DNA of 64,000 nt, from positions 558,001 to 622,000 of the forward strand of contig NZ_CP134949.1 in the NCBI RefSeq assembly GCF_032116555.1, read 5' to 3'. Shown piece after piece: positions 27,056-35,946 of the stretch. The translations under genes were made by a program, and so were the position numbers. The notes under the pieces are model-generated. The model worked only from the letters and a program-made list of their open reading frames with translations. It ran no database searches and was not told the origin of the DNA. This stretch comes from Halobaculum sp. XH14 (GTDB taxonomy: Archaea > Halobacteriota > Halobacteria > Halobacteriales > Haloferacaceae). How positions within the stretch are numbered: the stretch's first letter is position 1; each line of letters opens with the position of its first letter.

Positions 27056-28150
27056 ATGCGAGCCCTCGCCGTTGCCGATGGCGTGAACGCAATCGACGCT
27101 CGCAACGTCGAGTTGACGTACGCCGACGGGACGGAGGCGGTCGAGGACGTGACCCTCGAGATCCCCGAGGGCGAGTTCTTCGGCTTCCTCGGCGCGAACG
27201 GCGCGGGAAAGACGACGACGATCAAGACGCTTGTCACGCTCCTGAAACCGACCGGCGGGGCGATCACGGTCAACGGCTACGACGTGGTCTCGGAGTCGCG
27301 CTCGGTCCGGGAGTCGATCGGCTACATGGCCCAGGAGACGAGCATCGACCCGGAGCTCACCGCGCGCGAGAACGTCCGGTTCGCCTGCGAGGCGTACGGC
27401 GTCCCCGCCGGACGGCGCGCCGACCGCATCGACGAACTGCTCGAACTGGTCGATCTCGCCGACGTCGCCGACAAGCAGGCGAAGGACTTCTCGGGCGGCA
27501 TGAAAAAGCGGCTCGACGTCGCGACAGCGCTTGCCCACGAGCCGCCGATCGTATTCCTCGACGAGCCGACGACCGGTCTCGACCCGAAGGCGCGCAACCG
27601 CCTCTGGGAGTACTTCGAGCGCATCAACGACGAGGGGACGACCGTGTTCCTCACGACCCAGTACCTCGAGGAAGCCGATCACCTCTGTGACCGAATCAGC
27701 GTCATCAGGGACGGCCGGATCGTCGCCTCCGGCTCCCCCGCGGAACTCAAGTCCCGGGTCGGGGGCGACGTCCTCGAGGTCACCCTCGCCGACCCCGACG
27801 AGGACTCGATCGAGCGCGCACGCGAGGTCGCGCGCGAGTCGGGGCTCTTCGACGCCGGGGAGCCCGTCGAGCCGATCGAGCAGGGGATCAGCGTTACGTC
27901 GGGCGACGCGAGGCGGCTGGGCACCGACCTGCTCGTCGCGCTGCGGGACGCGGGCTTTACCGTCACCGGGTTCAACGTCCGGAGCCCGACGCTCGACGAC
28001 GTGTTCCTGGCCGTCACCGACGAGGGGCTCGGCGACGACGGCAGCGGTCCCGACGACGGCGGTCCGGATGACGAGGGAGCGGCCGACCCTGCCGGCGAGG
28101 GATCGACGGGGGACTCGTCCGCGGAGACGGCCACGGAGGCAACGAAATGA
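27056..28150 (+). CDS. ABC transporter ATP-binding protein (DrrA/CcmA-like)
   Basis: 364 residues. Walker A GANGAGKTT at about 46-54, Q-loop in YMAQETSIDPELT, signature FSGGMKKRLDVA, Walker B IVFLDEPTTGLDP, and the H-loop region TTQYLEEADHLCDR. The C-terminal extension after about residue 230 matches the DrrA-type accessory region and ends in a Gly/Asp/Ala-rich tail. The ATG at 27056 is given; a GTG at 27083 (MNAIDARNVELTY) fits the family start better and has TCTATG 25-30 nt upstream. It pairs with the overlapping permease. Confidence 0.93.
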   Translation: MRALAVADGVNAIDARNVELTYADGTEAVEDVTLEIPEGEFFGFLGANGAGKTTTIKTLVTLLKPTGGAITVNGYDVVSESRSVRESIGYMAQETSIDPELTARENVRFACEAYGVPAGRRADRIDELLELVDLADVADKQAKDFSGGMKKRLDVATALAHEPPIVFLDEPTTGLDPKARNRLWEYFERINDEGTTVFLTTQYLEEADHLCDRISVIRDGRIVASGSPAELKSRVGGDVLEVTLADPDEDSIERAREVARESGLFDAGEPVEPIEQGISVTSGDARRLGTDLLVALRDAGFTVTGFNVRSPTLDDVFLAVTDEGLGDDGSGPDDGGPDDEGAADPAGEGSTGDSSAETATEATK

Positions 28151-29040
28151 GCGCCGGGACCGGAGGCGGTCGGACGGCACCCGGGACCGGGTTCCTCTCG
28201 GACACGTGGGTGAACCTGAAACGCTGGGTGCTGAAGACGACGCGGAACCCGTTCGTGATGACGGTCTCGCTGCTGAACCCGGTCATCTTCCTCGTCCTCT
28301 TCACCGAGGTGTTCGGCCAGATCACCGGCGCCGCCATCGGGCGGAGCCTCGGCGCGGACGTGAGCTACGTCACCTACCTCGTCCCCGCCATCGTCATCCA
28401 GGTGGCGCTCATCGCCGCGACGACGTCGGGCATCGGGCTGGTCGACGACATCGAGAACGGGATGTTCGAGAAGGTGCTCGTCTCACCGATGCACCGCGGC
28501 GCGGTGTTCCTCGGCAAGTCGCTCTCGGAGGTGCTGCGGGTCGTCGTCCAGATCTGTATCATCCTCACGCTCGGCTACGTGCTCCTCTGGTTCGACACCG
28601 GCGCGAGCCCCGGCGAGTACGTCGCCACCGGCCTCGCCGGCGCGGTCGGCATCGTCGCGGTCGGCATCGTCTTCTCCGTCTGGTTCACGGCGTTCTCGAA
28701 CATCACGGCGCTTTTGACCCGCGACCAGGAGTCGACCATCATCGCGGTGAACCTGCTCCAGTTCCCGCTGCTGTTCCTCTCGAGCGCGTTCCTCCCGCTC
28801 GACATCCTCCCGGGGTGGGTCCGGACGGTCGCCGCCCTCAACCCGATCACGTACGGCGTCGACGCCGCGCGGGCGCTGATGTTCGGGCAGGACGTCATGA
28901 CCGTCATCGAGGTCACCGTCTTCGGCGGGATGTGGAACACGCTCGTCCCGGCGCTCGCCGTGCTCGGCGCGCTCGACCTGGTGCTCGGCGCGGTCGCCGT
29001 CTACTTCCTGAACCGGGCGTCGAGTTCCGAGGTCGCGTAG
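28147..29040 (+). CDS. ABC-2 type permease (DrrB-like)
   Basis: 297 residues with about six membrane segments. Family features include LPLDILPGWVRTVAALNPITYGVDAARAL near the C-terminus (the ABC-2 signature region) and the extracytoplasmic loop before it. The ATG overlaps the stop of the ATPase gene (ATGA), so the pair encodes one exporter, likely for a lipid, drug or polysaccharide. The substrate cannot be named. Confidence 0.93.
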   Translation: MSAGTGGGRTAPGTGFLSDTWVNLKRWVLKTTRNPFVMTVSLLNPVIFLVLFTEVFGQITGAAIGRSLGADVSYVTYLVPAIVIQVALIAATTSGIGLVDDIENGMFEKVLVSPMHRGAVFLGKSLSEVLRVVVQICIILTLGYVLLWFDTGASPGEYVATGLAGAVGIVAVGIVFSVWFTAFSNITALLTRDQESTIIAVNLLQFPLLFLSSAFLPLDILPGWVRTVAALNPITYGVDAARALMFGQDVMTVIEVTVFGGMWNTLVPALAVLGALDLVLGAVAVYFLNRASSSEVA

Positions 29041-29043
29041 GGT

Positions 29044-29961
29044 TCAGCGGCGAAGCGTCGCCACCGTCTCCCCGTCGCGCTCGGCCAGTTCGACCAGCCC
29101 GTCGTCGGCCAGATCACTGAGCAACCCGCGGAGCCACTCCTCCCCGGTGTCGCCGCCGTAATCGACGCGGACGCGGGGTCCCAGTTCCGAGAGCGCGAGC
29201 GCGTCGTGTTCGCCGAGCGTCCCCACGACCCGGCCGCGGAACTGCCGCCTGCTCCCCTCGAAACTCGGCTGTTCGGGCACGTCGGGAGCGGTGAAGTCGC
29301 CCGTCTCGTAGGCGTGACACCAGCGCCGCCACGGACAGCCCGCCTCGTCACAGCGCGGGGTCCCGCCGCACGCGACCCCGCCGAGTTCCATGACGGCGTT
29401 GTTCCAGACGCGCGACTCGCCCTCGGGCATGAGAAACGTCGCGGCCTCCTCGAACGCCGCGTCGTCGTCGGGGACGCCGAACGCGCGGTGGAGCACGCGC
29501 TTTACGTTCGTGTCCACCACGGCGTCGCCGGCGTTGAACGCGAACGAGGCGACCGCGTTCGCGGTGTACGGGCCGACGCCCATCAGCTCCTGCAGTTCGT
29601 CGGGCGATTCGGGGAACTCGCCGTCGTACTCCGAAACGACTTGCCCGGCAGCCTCGTGGAGGTACTTCGCGCGGTTGTTGTAGCCGAGCGAGTGGTCCGA
29701 CCAGAACGCCACGACGTCGCCCCGGTCGGCGGCCGCGAGGTCGTCGACCGCGGGCCAGCGGTCGAGGAAGTCGGCGTAGGCTTGCTCGACCCGCGAGAGC
29801 TGCGTCTGCTGGCTCATCACCTCCGAGACGAGGATGCGGTACGGATCGTCGGTCCGCCGCCACGGGAACGCGCGGTGGTCGGCCTCGTACCACGACACCA
29901 GCGCCTCGCGGACGGCGTCCGGGTCCGCGTCGGCGGCCAGTTCCGGGAGGCGCTCGCTCAT
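29044..29961 (-). CDS. mutY: A/G-specific adenine glycosylase MutY
   Basis: 305 residues. The helix-hairpin-helix and catalytic region is ELMGVGPYTANAVASFAF followed by VVDTNVKRVLHR, with the catalytic Asp in VVDTN. The iron-sulphur cysteines are in CGGTPRCDEAGCPWRRWC, whose spacing (5, 4, 5) is a little different from the classical 6-2-5. The C-terminal part is short and winged-helix-like instead of the NUDIX-like domain of bacterial MutY. It removes adenine mispaired with 8-oxoguanine. It converges with the ABC permease with three bases between stops. Confidence 0.93.
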   Translation of the reverse strand: MSERLPELAADADPDAVREALVSWYEADHRAFPWRRTDDPYRILVSEVMSQQTQLSRVEQAYADFLDRWPAVDDLAAADRGDVVAFWSDHSLGYNNRAKYLHEAAGQVVSEYDGEFPESPDELQELMGVGPYTANAVASFAFNAGDAVVDTNVKRVLHRAFGVPDDDAAFEEAATFLMPEGESRVWNNAVMELGGVACGGTPRCDEAGCPWRRWCHAYETGDFTAPDVPEQPSFEGSRRQFRGRVVGTLGEHDALALSELGPRVRVDYGGDTGEEWLRGLLSDLADDGLVELAERDGETVATLRR

Positions 29962-29985
29962 CGTGGGAGCCTGGGGGGAGCGGGC

Positions 29986-29992
29986 GTTTATG
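29986..29992 (-). promoter_or_regulatory. TATA box for mutY
   Basis: On the minus strand CATAAACG lies 25-31 nt before the ATG at 29961, giving a leaderless start. Confidence 0.55.
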
Positions 29993-30088
29993 GCTCCCGG
30001 TTGTCCGGCGTGACGAGCGTCGGGCCGGGGTCGCGCCGCGGCCCCGGACGTGTCGTCGCCCGGACACCCCGCGGACCAGCACGGAAGA

Positions 30089-30096
30089 CTTACAAC
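30089..30096 (+). promoter_or_regulatory. TATA-like box for the 30119 small membrane protein
   Basis: CTTACAAC lies 23-30 nt before the GTG at 30119. Confidence 0.5.
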
Positions 30097-30118
30097 CGTC
30101 ACCCGGTTTCCCCCGCCC

Positions 30119-30271
30119 GTGTCCCGCTCCGCAGTGACCCTCGGTGCCGGCGTCGGCGTCGTCGCGGTCCCGCTCTCGCTCGTGGCCGGGTCGTCGTTCG
30201 GCGCGACGGCCGCCGTCGCCGCCATCGCCCTGATGGGAACGGCCGTCGCGGCCGCCATCAAGACGGCGTAG
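30119..30271 (+). CDS. Tiny membrane protein (50 residues)
   Basis: Start GTG at 30119, 23 nt behind a TATA-like box. The peptide SRSAVTLGAGVGVVAVPLSL continues through two hydrophobic stretches separated by AGSSFG and ends AAAIKTA. It is probably a two-helix hairpin or one long helix in the membrane. No family is recognised. It is followed 37 bp later by the 30309 gene. Confidence 0.6.
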   Translation: MSRSAVTLGAGVGVVAVPLSLVAGSSFGATAAVAAIALMGTAVAAAIKTA

Positions 30272-30308
30272 CGTAACTGGTATCCCGCGCTCGACCCTCG
30301 CGCTCCAC

Positions 30309-30629
30309 ATGGGACTCGACGACCTCGAGGACGCCGTCGGCGACGCCTACGCCGACCTGGACGAGGAGACGACCGTGGAACTCGACCGACAGAGTCGCAA
30401 CGAACTCGCGCTGCTGGCGGCCGCCTTCGACGCCGACCGCGACGAACTGGTCCGGCGCGGCATCCACGCGCTGTTCCGGCAGACGGTCGACACCGCGGAC
30501 CTGGATTTCAACCTGCGCGAGGGGTTCGACGTCACCTACGACGAGTATCTCGCGGGGATGACCTACGACGAGATGACCGGGCAGGACCAGTACCCGCAGC
30601 GCGACGACGAGCGACGGTACCAGATGTAG
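30309..30629 (+). CDS. Conserved haloarchaeal protein with ribbon-helix-helix-like core
   Basis: 106 residues, very acidic: MGLDDLEDAVGDAYADLDEE, then TVELDRQSRNELALLAAAFDADRDELVRRGIHALFR. That stretch has the strand-helix-helix pattern of CopG/Arc-like DNA-binding or partner-binding proteins, but the family is not certain. A Tyr/Asp-rich tail (DVTYDEYLAGMTYDEMTG) follows. I do not recognise a named family. Confidence 0.65.
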   Translation: MGLDDLEDAVGDAYADLDEETTVELDRQSRNELALLAAAFDADRDELVRRGIHALFRQTVDTADLDFNLREGFDVTYDEYLAGMTYDEMTGQDQYPQRDDERRYQM

Positions 30630-30827
30630 GAACGAACCACGACCTCTTTTCCGGGGGTCCTCCTCGCTCGGCCGTCGAACCCCCGCAAAACCCGTCGATG
30701 CCAAAATGCCGCGAGCCACGGTCGGCGCGGCTTCGCCGCGCTTCCCTCGCTCGCGGTACTGATGCTGGTGACTCCGCAGTCGGTTGGTCGGCAGTTGCGC
30801 GGAAACGGGGTTCGGCCCGATTCAGTT
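30630..30827. other. Intergenic, GC-rich inverted sequences
   Basis: 198 bp between convergent genes. GCGCGGCTTCGCCGCGC (about 30726-30742) is a short GC hairpin with a TTC-type loop, like the hairpins in the dispersed repeats. TCGAACCCCCGC near 30675 is a weak match to the outer module. No gene is seen. Confidence 0.4.
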
Positions 30828-32177
30828 CTACGCCGCGTCCTCGATCGCGTCGAGCAGCATGTGTGCGCCGACGTCGATCTCGCGCTCGGTGACGTCCAGC
30901 GGCGGGAGGATGCGCAGGACGGTGGTGCCACAGGCGAGCGTGAGCAGGCCCGAGGTGAGCGCCTGGTGCTGGACGTCGTCCCGGCGCTCGGTCGACTCGA
31001 ACTCGACGCCGAGCATCAGCCCCTTCCCGCGCACGTCGACCACGCCGTCCGGGTCGGCGTCGCGCAGCGTCTCCATGAACTGCTCGCCGCGGGCCGTCGC
31101 GTTGTCGAGCAGGTCGTACTCGTCGATGGCCTCCAGCGTGAAGGTGCCCTGCATCGACGCGACGACGTCGCCCGCGCCCCACGTCGAGGAGAGCCGGGAT
31201 CGCTCGTCCGGGAACAGTTCGTCCCTGCCGATCGTCGCGCCGACGCGGGCGCCCTTCGCGGCCGTGATGACGTCCGGTTCGATCGGGTAGTGGTCCGAGC
31301 CCCACAGCTCGCCCGTCCGGCCGATGCCCGACTGGATCTCGTCGGCGACGAGCGGGATGTCGTACTCGCCACACAGGTCCGCGACCTCGCGCATGAACGC
31401 CGGCGAGGGGAACCGATAGCCGCCCTCGCCCTGGATCGGCTCCATGATGAGGTAGGAGACCTCCTCCGGGTTGATGTGGCCGCGCTTGGGGTGGAGTTTC
31501 TCGCGGAGGACGGAGGTGTCGCCGCCGTCGACGAAGAAGCCGCAGTCGCAGGCGGCGGGGTCCTCGCCCGCGTCGTCACAGAACGGGACGTCGTGAACCC
31601 CCTGGATCTCGGGGAACCGCTTGCGGTAGACGGACTTCGACCGGTTGAGCGAGAGCGCGCCGAGCGTCCGGCCGTGGAACGCGCCGTCGAACGTGATGCC
31701 GTACTTCCCGCCGCCCGAGTCGTCATAGCAGATCTTGATGGCGTTCTCGACGGCCTCCGCGCCGGAGTTCGAGAGGAACACCGTGTCCATCCCGTAGTGG
31801 GACGTGACGTCGGTGAGGCGGTGCATCAGGTCGGCGGGGCCGGGGAGCGTCGAGTCGCCGGGGTCGCTGCCGTCCGAGACGTAGAAGTCCTGCCCGGCGA
31901 TCTTCGTCGGGTCGACGAGGTCGAACTCGGCCATCCGGTCCATGATCTTCGGGTTGTTGTACCCGAGCGGGGCGGCGGCGACGTGGGAGGTGAAATCCAG
32001 CAGGACGTTGCCGTCGACGTCGGTGACGAACGGTCCCTCGGCGTCGGCGGTGATGTCCCAGACGAAATCGTAGACGTACGTGCTCGTCGCGGCCGCGTCA
32101 CGGTGGTACTCGGCCCACTCCCGTGCCCGCTTTCCGGGCACGGTCGTGACGCTGGGTTCGACGGTGTCGCGGTCCAT
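30828..32177 (-). CDS. Class III pyridoxal-phosphate aminotransferase
   Basis: 449 residues. Typical motifs: FLSNSGAEAVENAIKI (PLP phosphate), FDGAFHGRTLGALSL (the FHGRT element), LVADEIQSGIGRTG, and the Schiff-base Lys in VITAAKGARVGATIG. A Cys cluster (DDAGEDPAACDCGFF) lies mid-protein. It is a 4-aminobutyrate, ornithine or other omega-aminotransferase; the acceptor cannot be fixed. The start at 32177 (MDRDTVEPSVTTVPG) is supported by TTTATT 24-29 nt upstream on the minus strand. Confidence 0.9.
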   Translation of the reverse strand: MDRDTVEPSVTTVPGKRAREWAEYHRDAAATSTYVYDFVWDITADAEGPFVTDVDGNVLLDFTSHVAAAPLGYNNPKIMDRMAEFDLVDPTKIAGQDFYVSDGSDPGDSTLPGPADLMHRLTDVTSHYGMDTVFLSNSGAEAVENAIKICYDDSGGGKYGITFDGAFHGRTLGALSLNRSKSVYRKRFPEIQGVHDVPFCDDAGEDPAACDCGFFVDGGDTSVLREKLHPKRGHINPEEVSYLIMEPIQGEGGYRFPSPAFMREVADLCGEYDIPLVADEIQSGIGRTGELWGSDHYPIEPDVITAAKGARVGATIGRDELFPDERSRLSSTWGAGDVVASMQGTFTLEAIDEYDLLDNATARGEQFMETLRDADPDGVVDVRGKGLMLGVEFESTERRDDVQHQALTSGLLTLACGTTVLRILPPLDVTEREIDVGAHMLLDAIEDAA

Positions 32178-32200
32178 GTCGGCGGGACGGCAGGCCCGGA

Positions 32201-32206
32201 AATAAA
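32201..32206 (-). promoter_or_regulatory. TATA box for the class III aminotransferase
   Basis: On the minus strand GTTTATTTC has its TTTATT core 24-29 nt before the ATG at 32177. Confidence 0.6.
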
Positions 32207-32297
32207 CTCGTTGTAATCGTTTCCCTCCCGACAGTGATTGCCGGGCGGGCGCGCCGTCGTCGTCCGTTTCGTCGGGGCTCGCGCCCACCCCGCGCGG

Positions 32298-33584
32298 TCA
32301 GACGATCGCCAGCACGACGGTCGCGCCGCCCGCGACGACGAGCAGCGTCGCGCTCCATCCCGCGACCCGCCGCCCGAACCCTGGCGGGCCGGCCAGCGCC
32401 AGCCCCGCCTTGACGGCCACGCTCGCGGCGGTTGCGAGCAGGATGGCGACGACGGCCGCCTCCTCGCCGATGCTGCCCGCACGGTAGAGGAGCACGGCCG
32501 AGGTCGTCGCGCCCGCCGAGGAGACGAGTCCCGAGACGAACGCGGTGATGTAGAGCCCGGCGGTGCCCAGTTGTGCCTGTGCCACGCTGCTCCCGGCGAG
32601 GATGAACAGGAACACCGAGCCGAACGCGAGCGCGTTCTTCAGCGAGAACGGCGACTCCAGGTCCACGTCGACGTGCTCGGTCCAGTCTGCGGTCAGCCCG
32701 GCGACGGCGAAACTACCCAGCACGAGCAGCCCGAGCGGGACGAACACCCCGGTCAACATCGGCCCGTCGTGGCCGACCGTGAACGCCACGGCGATGGCGA
32801 GGTTCCGCACGGCCATCGCGGCGTTGGCGAGCAGCACCGCGGCGACGGCGTAGGACGCCCCGGTCGACTGGTCCCGGACGTAATCGAGCATCGTGCCGAC
32901 GACGGCCGTCGAGGAGGCGAGCCCGCCCAGGAACCCCGTGACCGCGATGCCGCGGCCGCCGTACGTCCGGACGAGCGCGTAGTTCACGATGCCGATGCCG
33001 GCGACGGTCACCACCATCAGCCAGGCGACGCGCGGTTCGAACGTGATCCCGAGGACCGTCTGGCTGCCGGCCGGAAGCAGCGGGTAGACGACGAACGCGA
33101 GGATGGCGAACTCGATCATCGAACGGAGCTCCTCGCGGGAGAGGTCGCCGGCGAACGAGTGGAGTTCCCGCTTCAACACGAGCAGCGCCGAGGAGACGAA
33201 CGCCACGGTCACGCCCTCGAGCACGTAGCCCGCGGCGACGAGCGCGCCGACGCCGTACGCGGCCATCAGCGACACGGAGGTCGTGAGCGAGAGCGACTCG
33301 TCCTCGCGGTCCCTGCGCAGACCCCGCACCGCCAGCAACACCCCCTGGACGATGACGAGCACGCCCCCGACGGCGAGCAACGCCTCGCCGAAGCGGGTCT
33401 GCAGGGCGAACAGCGTGAACACCGCGGCGACGAGGCTCGTCAGCGAGAACGTCCGGATGCCGGCGGTCTTCTGTGACCACTCGCGTTCCAGTCCGAGGAA
33501 CAGCCCGAGGACGGCCGCGAGCACCAGCCGGACGACGGGCTGTGAGAGCGAGCCGGCGAGGGCGTCAGCCTGCAGGGGGACCAT
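32298..33584 (-). CDS. MgtC/SapB and DUF4010 membrane protein
   Basis: 428 residues with about twelve membrane segments. The MgtC/SapB part is at the N-terminus (VLAAVLGLFLGLEREWSQKTAGIRTFSLTSL; GxERE-type motif) and the DUF4010 part follows, with GFLGGLASSTAVVGTM and AGLYITAFVSGLVSSAGATTS. Such proteins are linked to magnesium stress or envelope homeostasis in bacteria; the role in haloarchaea is unknown. It is upstream of, and on the same strand as, the aminotransferase. Confidence 0.9.
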   Translation of the reverse strand: MVPLQADALAGSLSQPVVRLVLAAVLGLFLGLEREWSQKTAGIRTFSLTSLVAAVFTLFALQTRFGEALLAVGGVLVIVQGVLLAVRGLRRDREDESLSLTTSVSLMAAYGVGALVAAGYVLEGVTVAFVSSALLVLKRELHSFAGDLSREELRSMIEFAILAFVVYPLLPAGSQTVLGITFEPRVAWLMVVTVAGIGIVNYALVRTYGGRGIAVTGFLGGLASSTAVVGTMLDYVRDQSTGASYAVAAVLLANAAMAVRNLAIAVAFTVGHDGPMLTGVFVPLGLLVLGSFAVAGLTADWTEHVDVDLESPFSLKNALAFGSVFLFILAGSSVAQAQLGTAGLYITAFVSGLVSSAGATTSAVLLYRAGSIGEEAAVVAILLATAASVAVKAGLALAGPPGFGRRVAGWSATLLVVAGGATVVLAIV

Positions 33585-33612
33585 GATGGCTATGTAGTAC
33601 TCAATAGCACTC

Positions 33613-33619
33613 CTTAAAT
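33613..33619 (-). promoter_or_regulatory. TATA box for the MgtC/DUF4010 gene
   Basis: On the minus strand GATTTAAG lies 29-35 nt before the ATG at 33584. Confidence 0.55.
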
Positions 33620-33717
33620 CTCTCCCCGGACGGCGGTTCGTTCGGCTCGGGCTTGCGGCCGGTTCGTTCCGATCACGTCCACGACACGCTTTTGTCGGTT
33701 CCGCGACGGAAGGGGGT

Positions 33718-34932
33718 ATGGGAATCTCGGCGATCGACCGCGGCCGCGCGACCTGGTGGGGCGTCGGTGCCGTCCTGGCCGCCGCGGTGCTGTTCGTCGT
33801 CTACTCGTTCGTCGGGACGTTCGTCTTCGGGGTGTTCATCTACTACTCGACCCGGCCGGTCTACAGGCGGATCCGCCGACGGATCCCCCAGCCGAGCATC
33901 GCCGCCGGGGTCGCCATCTTCGCGCTCGCGCTCCCGGCGATGGTGCTCGTCGCCTACGCGCTGCTCATCGTCGCAGACCAGGTGTCGACGCTGGCGGGCA
34001 ACGGGGTGTTCGACCCCACGGACCTCCCGGGCGTCGATCGGGAGCTACTCGAGTCCGTCTCCGACCCGGAGGTGCTGCTGGCGATGGACTGGCAGCAGTA
34101 CATGACGGCCGACACGCTCCAGAGCGTGCTGGACTCGCTGTCGGGGGCGATCGACACGATCGCGCTGCTGGGCACGGCCCTGATTCACCTGTTCGTGATG
34201 CTCGCGCTCGCGTTCTACCTGCTCAGGGACGGAAGTCGGCTGTGGCGGTACGTCGTCCGGTACGCGGACCAGGGCGGCGTCGCCGAGGCGTACGGGCGAG
34301 CGATCGACAGGGACTACAACAGCATCTTCTTCGGCAACATCCTGAACGCCGTCCTCACGGGAACCATCGGCGTCATCGTCTACTCCGTGCTCAACGTGGT
34401 CGCCCCGCAGGGCGCGGCGATCCCGGCCGCGGCGCTGGTCGGCCTGCTCGCGGGCGCTGCGAGCCTCATCCCCATCGTCGGCATGAAGCTCGTCTACTTC
34501 CCGGTCGGCATCTTCATGGCCGGCCGCGCGGTAGCGCTGGGTGCGACCGAGACGCTCTGGTTCGTCCTCCTGTTCGCGCTCGCCTCGTTCGTCGTCGTCG
34601 ACACCATCCCCGACCTCGTGCTTCGCCCCTACGTCTCGGGACGGTCGCTGCACGTGGGCGCGGTGATGGTCGCCTACACGCTCGGACCGCTGCTGTTCGG
34701 CTGGTACGGCATCTTCCTGCTGCCGATGCTGCTCGTGCTCGTGGTCCACTTCGTCAGGATCGTCCTCCCGGAGCTGATCTCCGGGACCGAGATCAAGCCG
34801 TACGCGGTCGACCCGTCGTACCTGACGGTCGATGAACCGTTCGTCTACGGGGACGTAGAGAGCGCCGACGGGGGAACCGCGGACGGCCCGTCGGACGCGT
34901 CGGTGGGGTCAGGCGGGCAAGAGGAGGCGTGA
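33718..34932 (+). CDS. AI-2E family transporter (YdiK/PerM-like)
   Basis: 404 residues with about eight membrane segments. It opens with MGISAIDRGRATWWGVGAVLAA and a YYSTRPVYRRIRRRI loop. The family region GTIGVIVYSVLNVVAPQGAAIPAAALVGLLAGAASLIPIVGMK (read in parts) and DTIPDLVLRPYVSGRSLHVG are present. The C-terminal tail is acidic, Gly/Ser-rich and probably disordered. Homologues export autoinducer-2 or act as Na+/H+ antiporters in halophiles. It ends 22 bp before the convergent PadR gene. Confidence 0.9.
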   Translation: MGISAIDRGRATWWGVGAVLAAAVLFVVYSFVGTFVFGVFIYYSTRPVYRRIRRRIPQPSIAAGVAIFALALPAMVLVAYALLIVADQVSTLAGNGVFDPTDLPGVDRELLESVSDPEVLLAMDWQQYMTADTLQSVLDSLSGAIDTIALLGTALIHLFVMLALAFYLLRDGSRLWRYVVRYADQGGVAEAYGRAIDRDYNSIFFGNILNAVLTGTIGVIVYSVLNVVAPQGAAIPAAALVGLLAGAASLIPIVGMKLVYFPVGIFMAGRAVALGATETLWFVLLFALASFVVVDTIPDLVLRPYVSGRSLHVGAVMVAYTLGPLLFGWYGIFLLPMLLVLVVHFVRIVLPELISGTEIKPYAVDPSYLTVDEPFVYGDVESADGGTADGPSDASVGSGGQEEA

Positions 34933-34954
34933 GCCCCGCCTCCCGACCGGGTCC

Positions 34955-35236
34955 TCACTCCTCGAGGTCGACGTACTGGTCCTCCCACTCGCGACGGGCC
35001 TCGATCTCGCGGCGGCCGCGGCGCGTGAGGGTGTAGTAGTTCGTTCGGCGGTCGCGCTCGCCCTTCTCGACGAGCCCCTTGTCGACCAGCGTGTCGAGGT
35101 TCGGGTAGAGTCGGCCGTGGTGAATCTCCTTCTCGTAGTAGTCCTCGAGTTCGTCCTTGATCGCCAGCCCGTGCGGCTCCTCCTGTCCGGCGATGGTGTA
35201 CAGCAGGTCCCGCTGGAACCCGGTCAGGTCGTACAT
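34955..35236 (-). CDS. PadR-family transcriptional regulator
   Basis: 93 residues, a winged helix with short C-terminus: FQRDLLYTIAGQEEPHGLAIKDELEDYY, then HHGRLYPNLDTLVDKGLVEKGE and RTNYYTLTRRGRREI, the PadR signature. There is no long dimerisation helix pair, so it is the minimal haloarchaeal PadR type. Its leader holds GTAC twice, 17 bases apart (35231 and 35248), a possible autoregulatory site (weak). Targets are unknown. Confidence 0.92.
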   Translation of the reverse strand: MYDLTGFQRDLLYTIAGQEEPHGLAIKDELEDYYEKEIHHGRLYPNLDTLVDKGLVEKGERDRRTNYYTLTRRGRREIEARREWEDQYVDLEE

Positions 35237-35270
35237 TGGTAAGTTCTGTACGACGGTTATTGTCGGTTCG

Positions 35271-35278
35271 AAATAAAC
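35271..35278 (-). promoter_or_regulatory. TATA box for the PadR gene
   Basis: GTTTATTT on the minus strand, 35-42 nt before the ATG at 35236; a leader of about 10 nt is predicted. Confidence 0.6.
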
Positions 35279-35408
35279 ATATCGGCCTCCCGCCGGAAGC
35301 CGGCCGTCCGTGGCTGATTTCGGAGGGTTCCACCCGCCGAGGACACGTAATCCGACTGTAACGTTCGCCGATCGGACCGTATCCGCCTGCCGACAGGCCG
35401 GCGGGGGG

Positions 35409-35414
35409 CTTATG
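35409..35414 (+). promoter_or_regulatory. TATA-like box for the amphi-Trp gene
   Basis: CTTATG lies 26-31 nt before the ATG at 35440. Confidence 0.5.
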
Positions 35415-35439
35415 CCGGTCCGGAGCGTAAAACCGTCCC

Positions 35440-35715
35440 ATGCCCGAGGAAGTCATCTTCGAGACGGAGCGTCGCCGGAGCAGAGCCGACGTCGCCGCAC
35501 TGTTGCGCGACGTTGCCGACAAACTCGACGGCGGTGGGGACCTCACCCTCTCGGCCGGCGAGGAGTCGCTCACGCTCGACGTTCCCGCGGAGGTGACGTT
35601 CGAGGTGAAAGCCGAGCGGGAGACGGGCGGCGGGGAGGACGAGTTGAGCGTCGAGTTCGAGCTGGAGTGGGACGAGGGCGACCACACCGCTGACGGCGCG
35701 TTCAGCGTCGAATAG
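35440..35715 (+). CDS. Amphi-Trp domain protein
   Basis: 91 residues. The haloarchaeal amphi-Trp domain is recognisable by EVIFETERRRSRADVAALLRDVADKLDGGGDLTLSAGEES and by the alternating ELEWDEGD strand at the end. It is a small, very acidic beta-rich protein of unknown function, often next to membrane or stress genes. The start is placed by the leaderless TATA spacing. Confidence 0.82.
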   Translation: MPEEVIFETERRRSRADVAALLRDVADKLDGGGDLTLSAGEESLTLDVPAEVTFEVKAERETGGGEDELSVEFELEWDEGDHTADGAFSVE

Positions 35716-35864
35716 CGTCGTCAGAGGTAGTCACGTCGTCAAAAAGATGGCGCCGCGTGAAATCCGACGCCGCGGTCGTCGACGGCGCCGTGGCTCACGA
35801 ATCTGAGAAACCAGGGGCGGCGGGCCGCAAAAACGCGGCCGGCCGCCCGTGAATTGGTCCCCGC

Positions 35865-35894
35865 TGACGCTTCGGCCCTCCAGACGAAGCGTCA
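35865..35894. terminator. Hairpin in the convergent gap after the amphi-Trp gene
   Basis: TGACGCTTCG (35865-35874) and CGAAGCGTCA (35885-35894) form a 10 bp perfect stem with a 10 nt loop. It stands between the convergent amphi-Trp gene and the 35947 gene, a typical terminator position. No T-run is next to it, so the role is a guess. Confidence 0.45.
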
Positions 35895-35946
35895 CCTACC
35901 GCTATCGGAGTATTCCACTTAAAGCTACCGGGCCATCATGGTCGGT

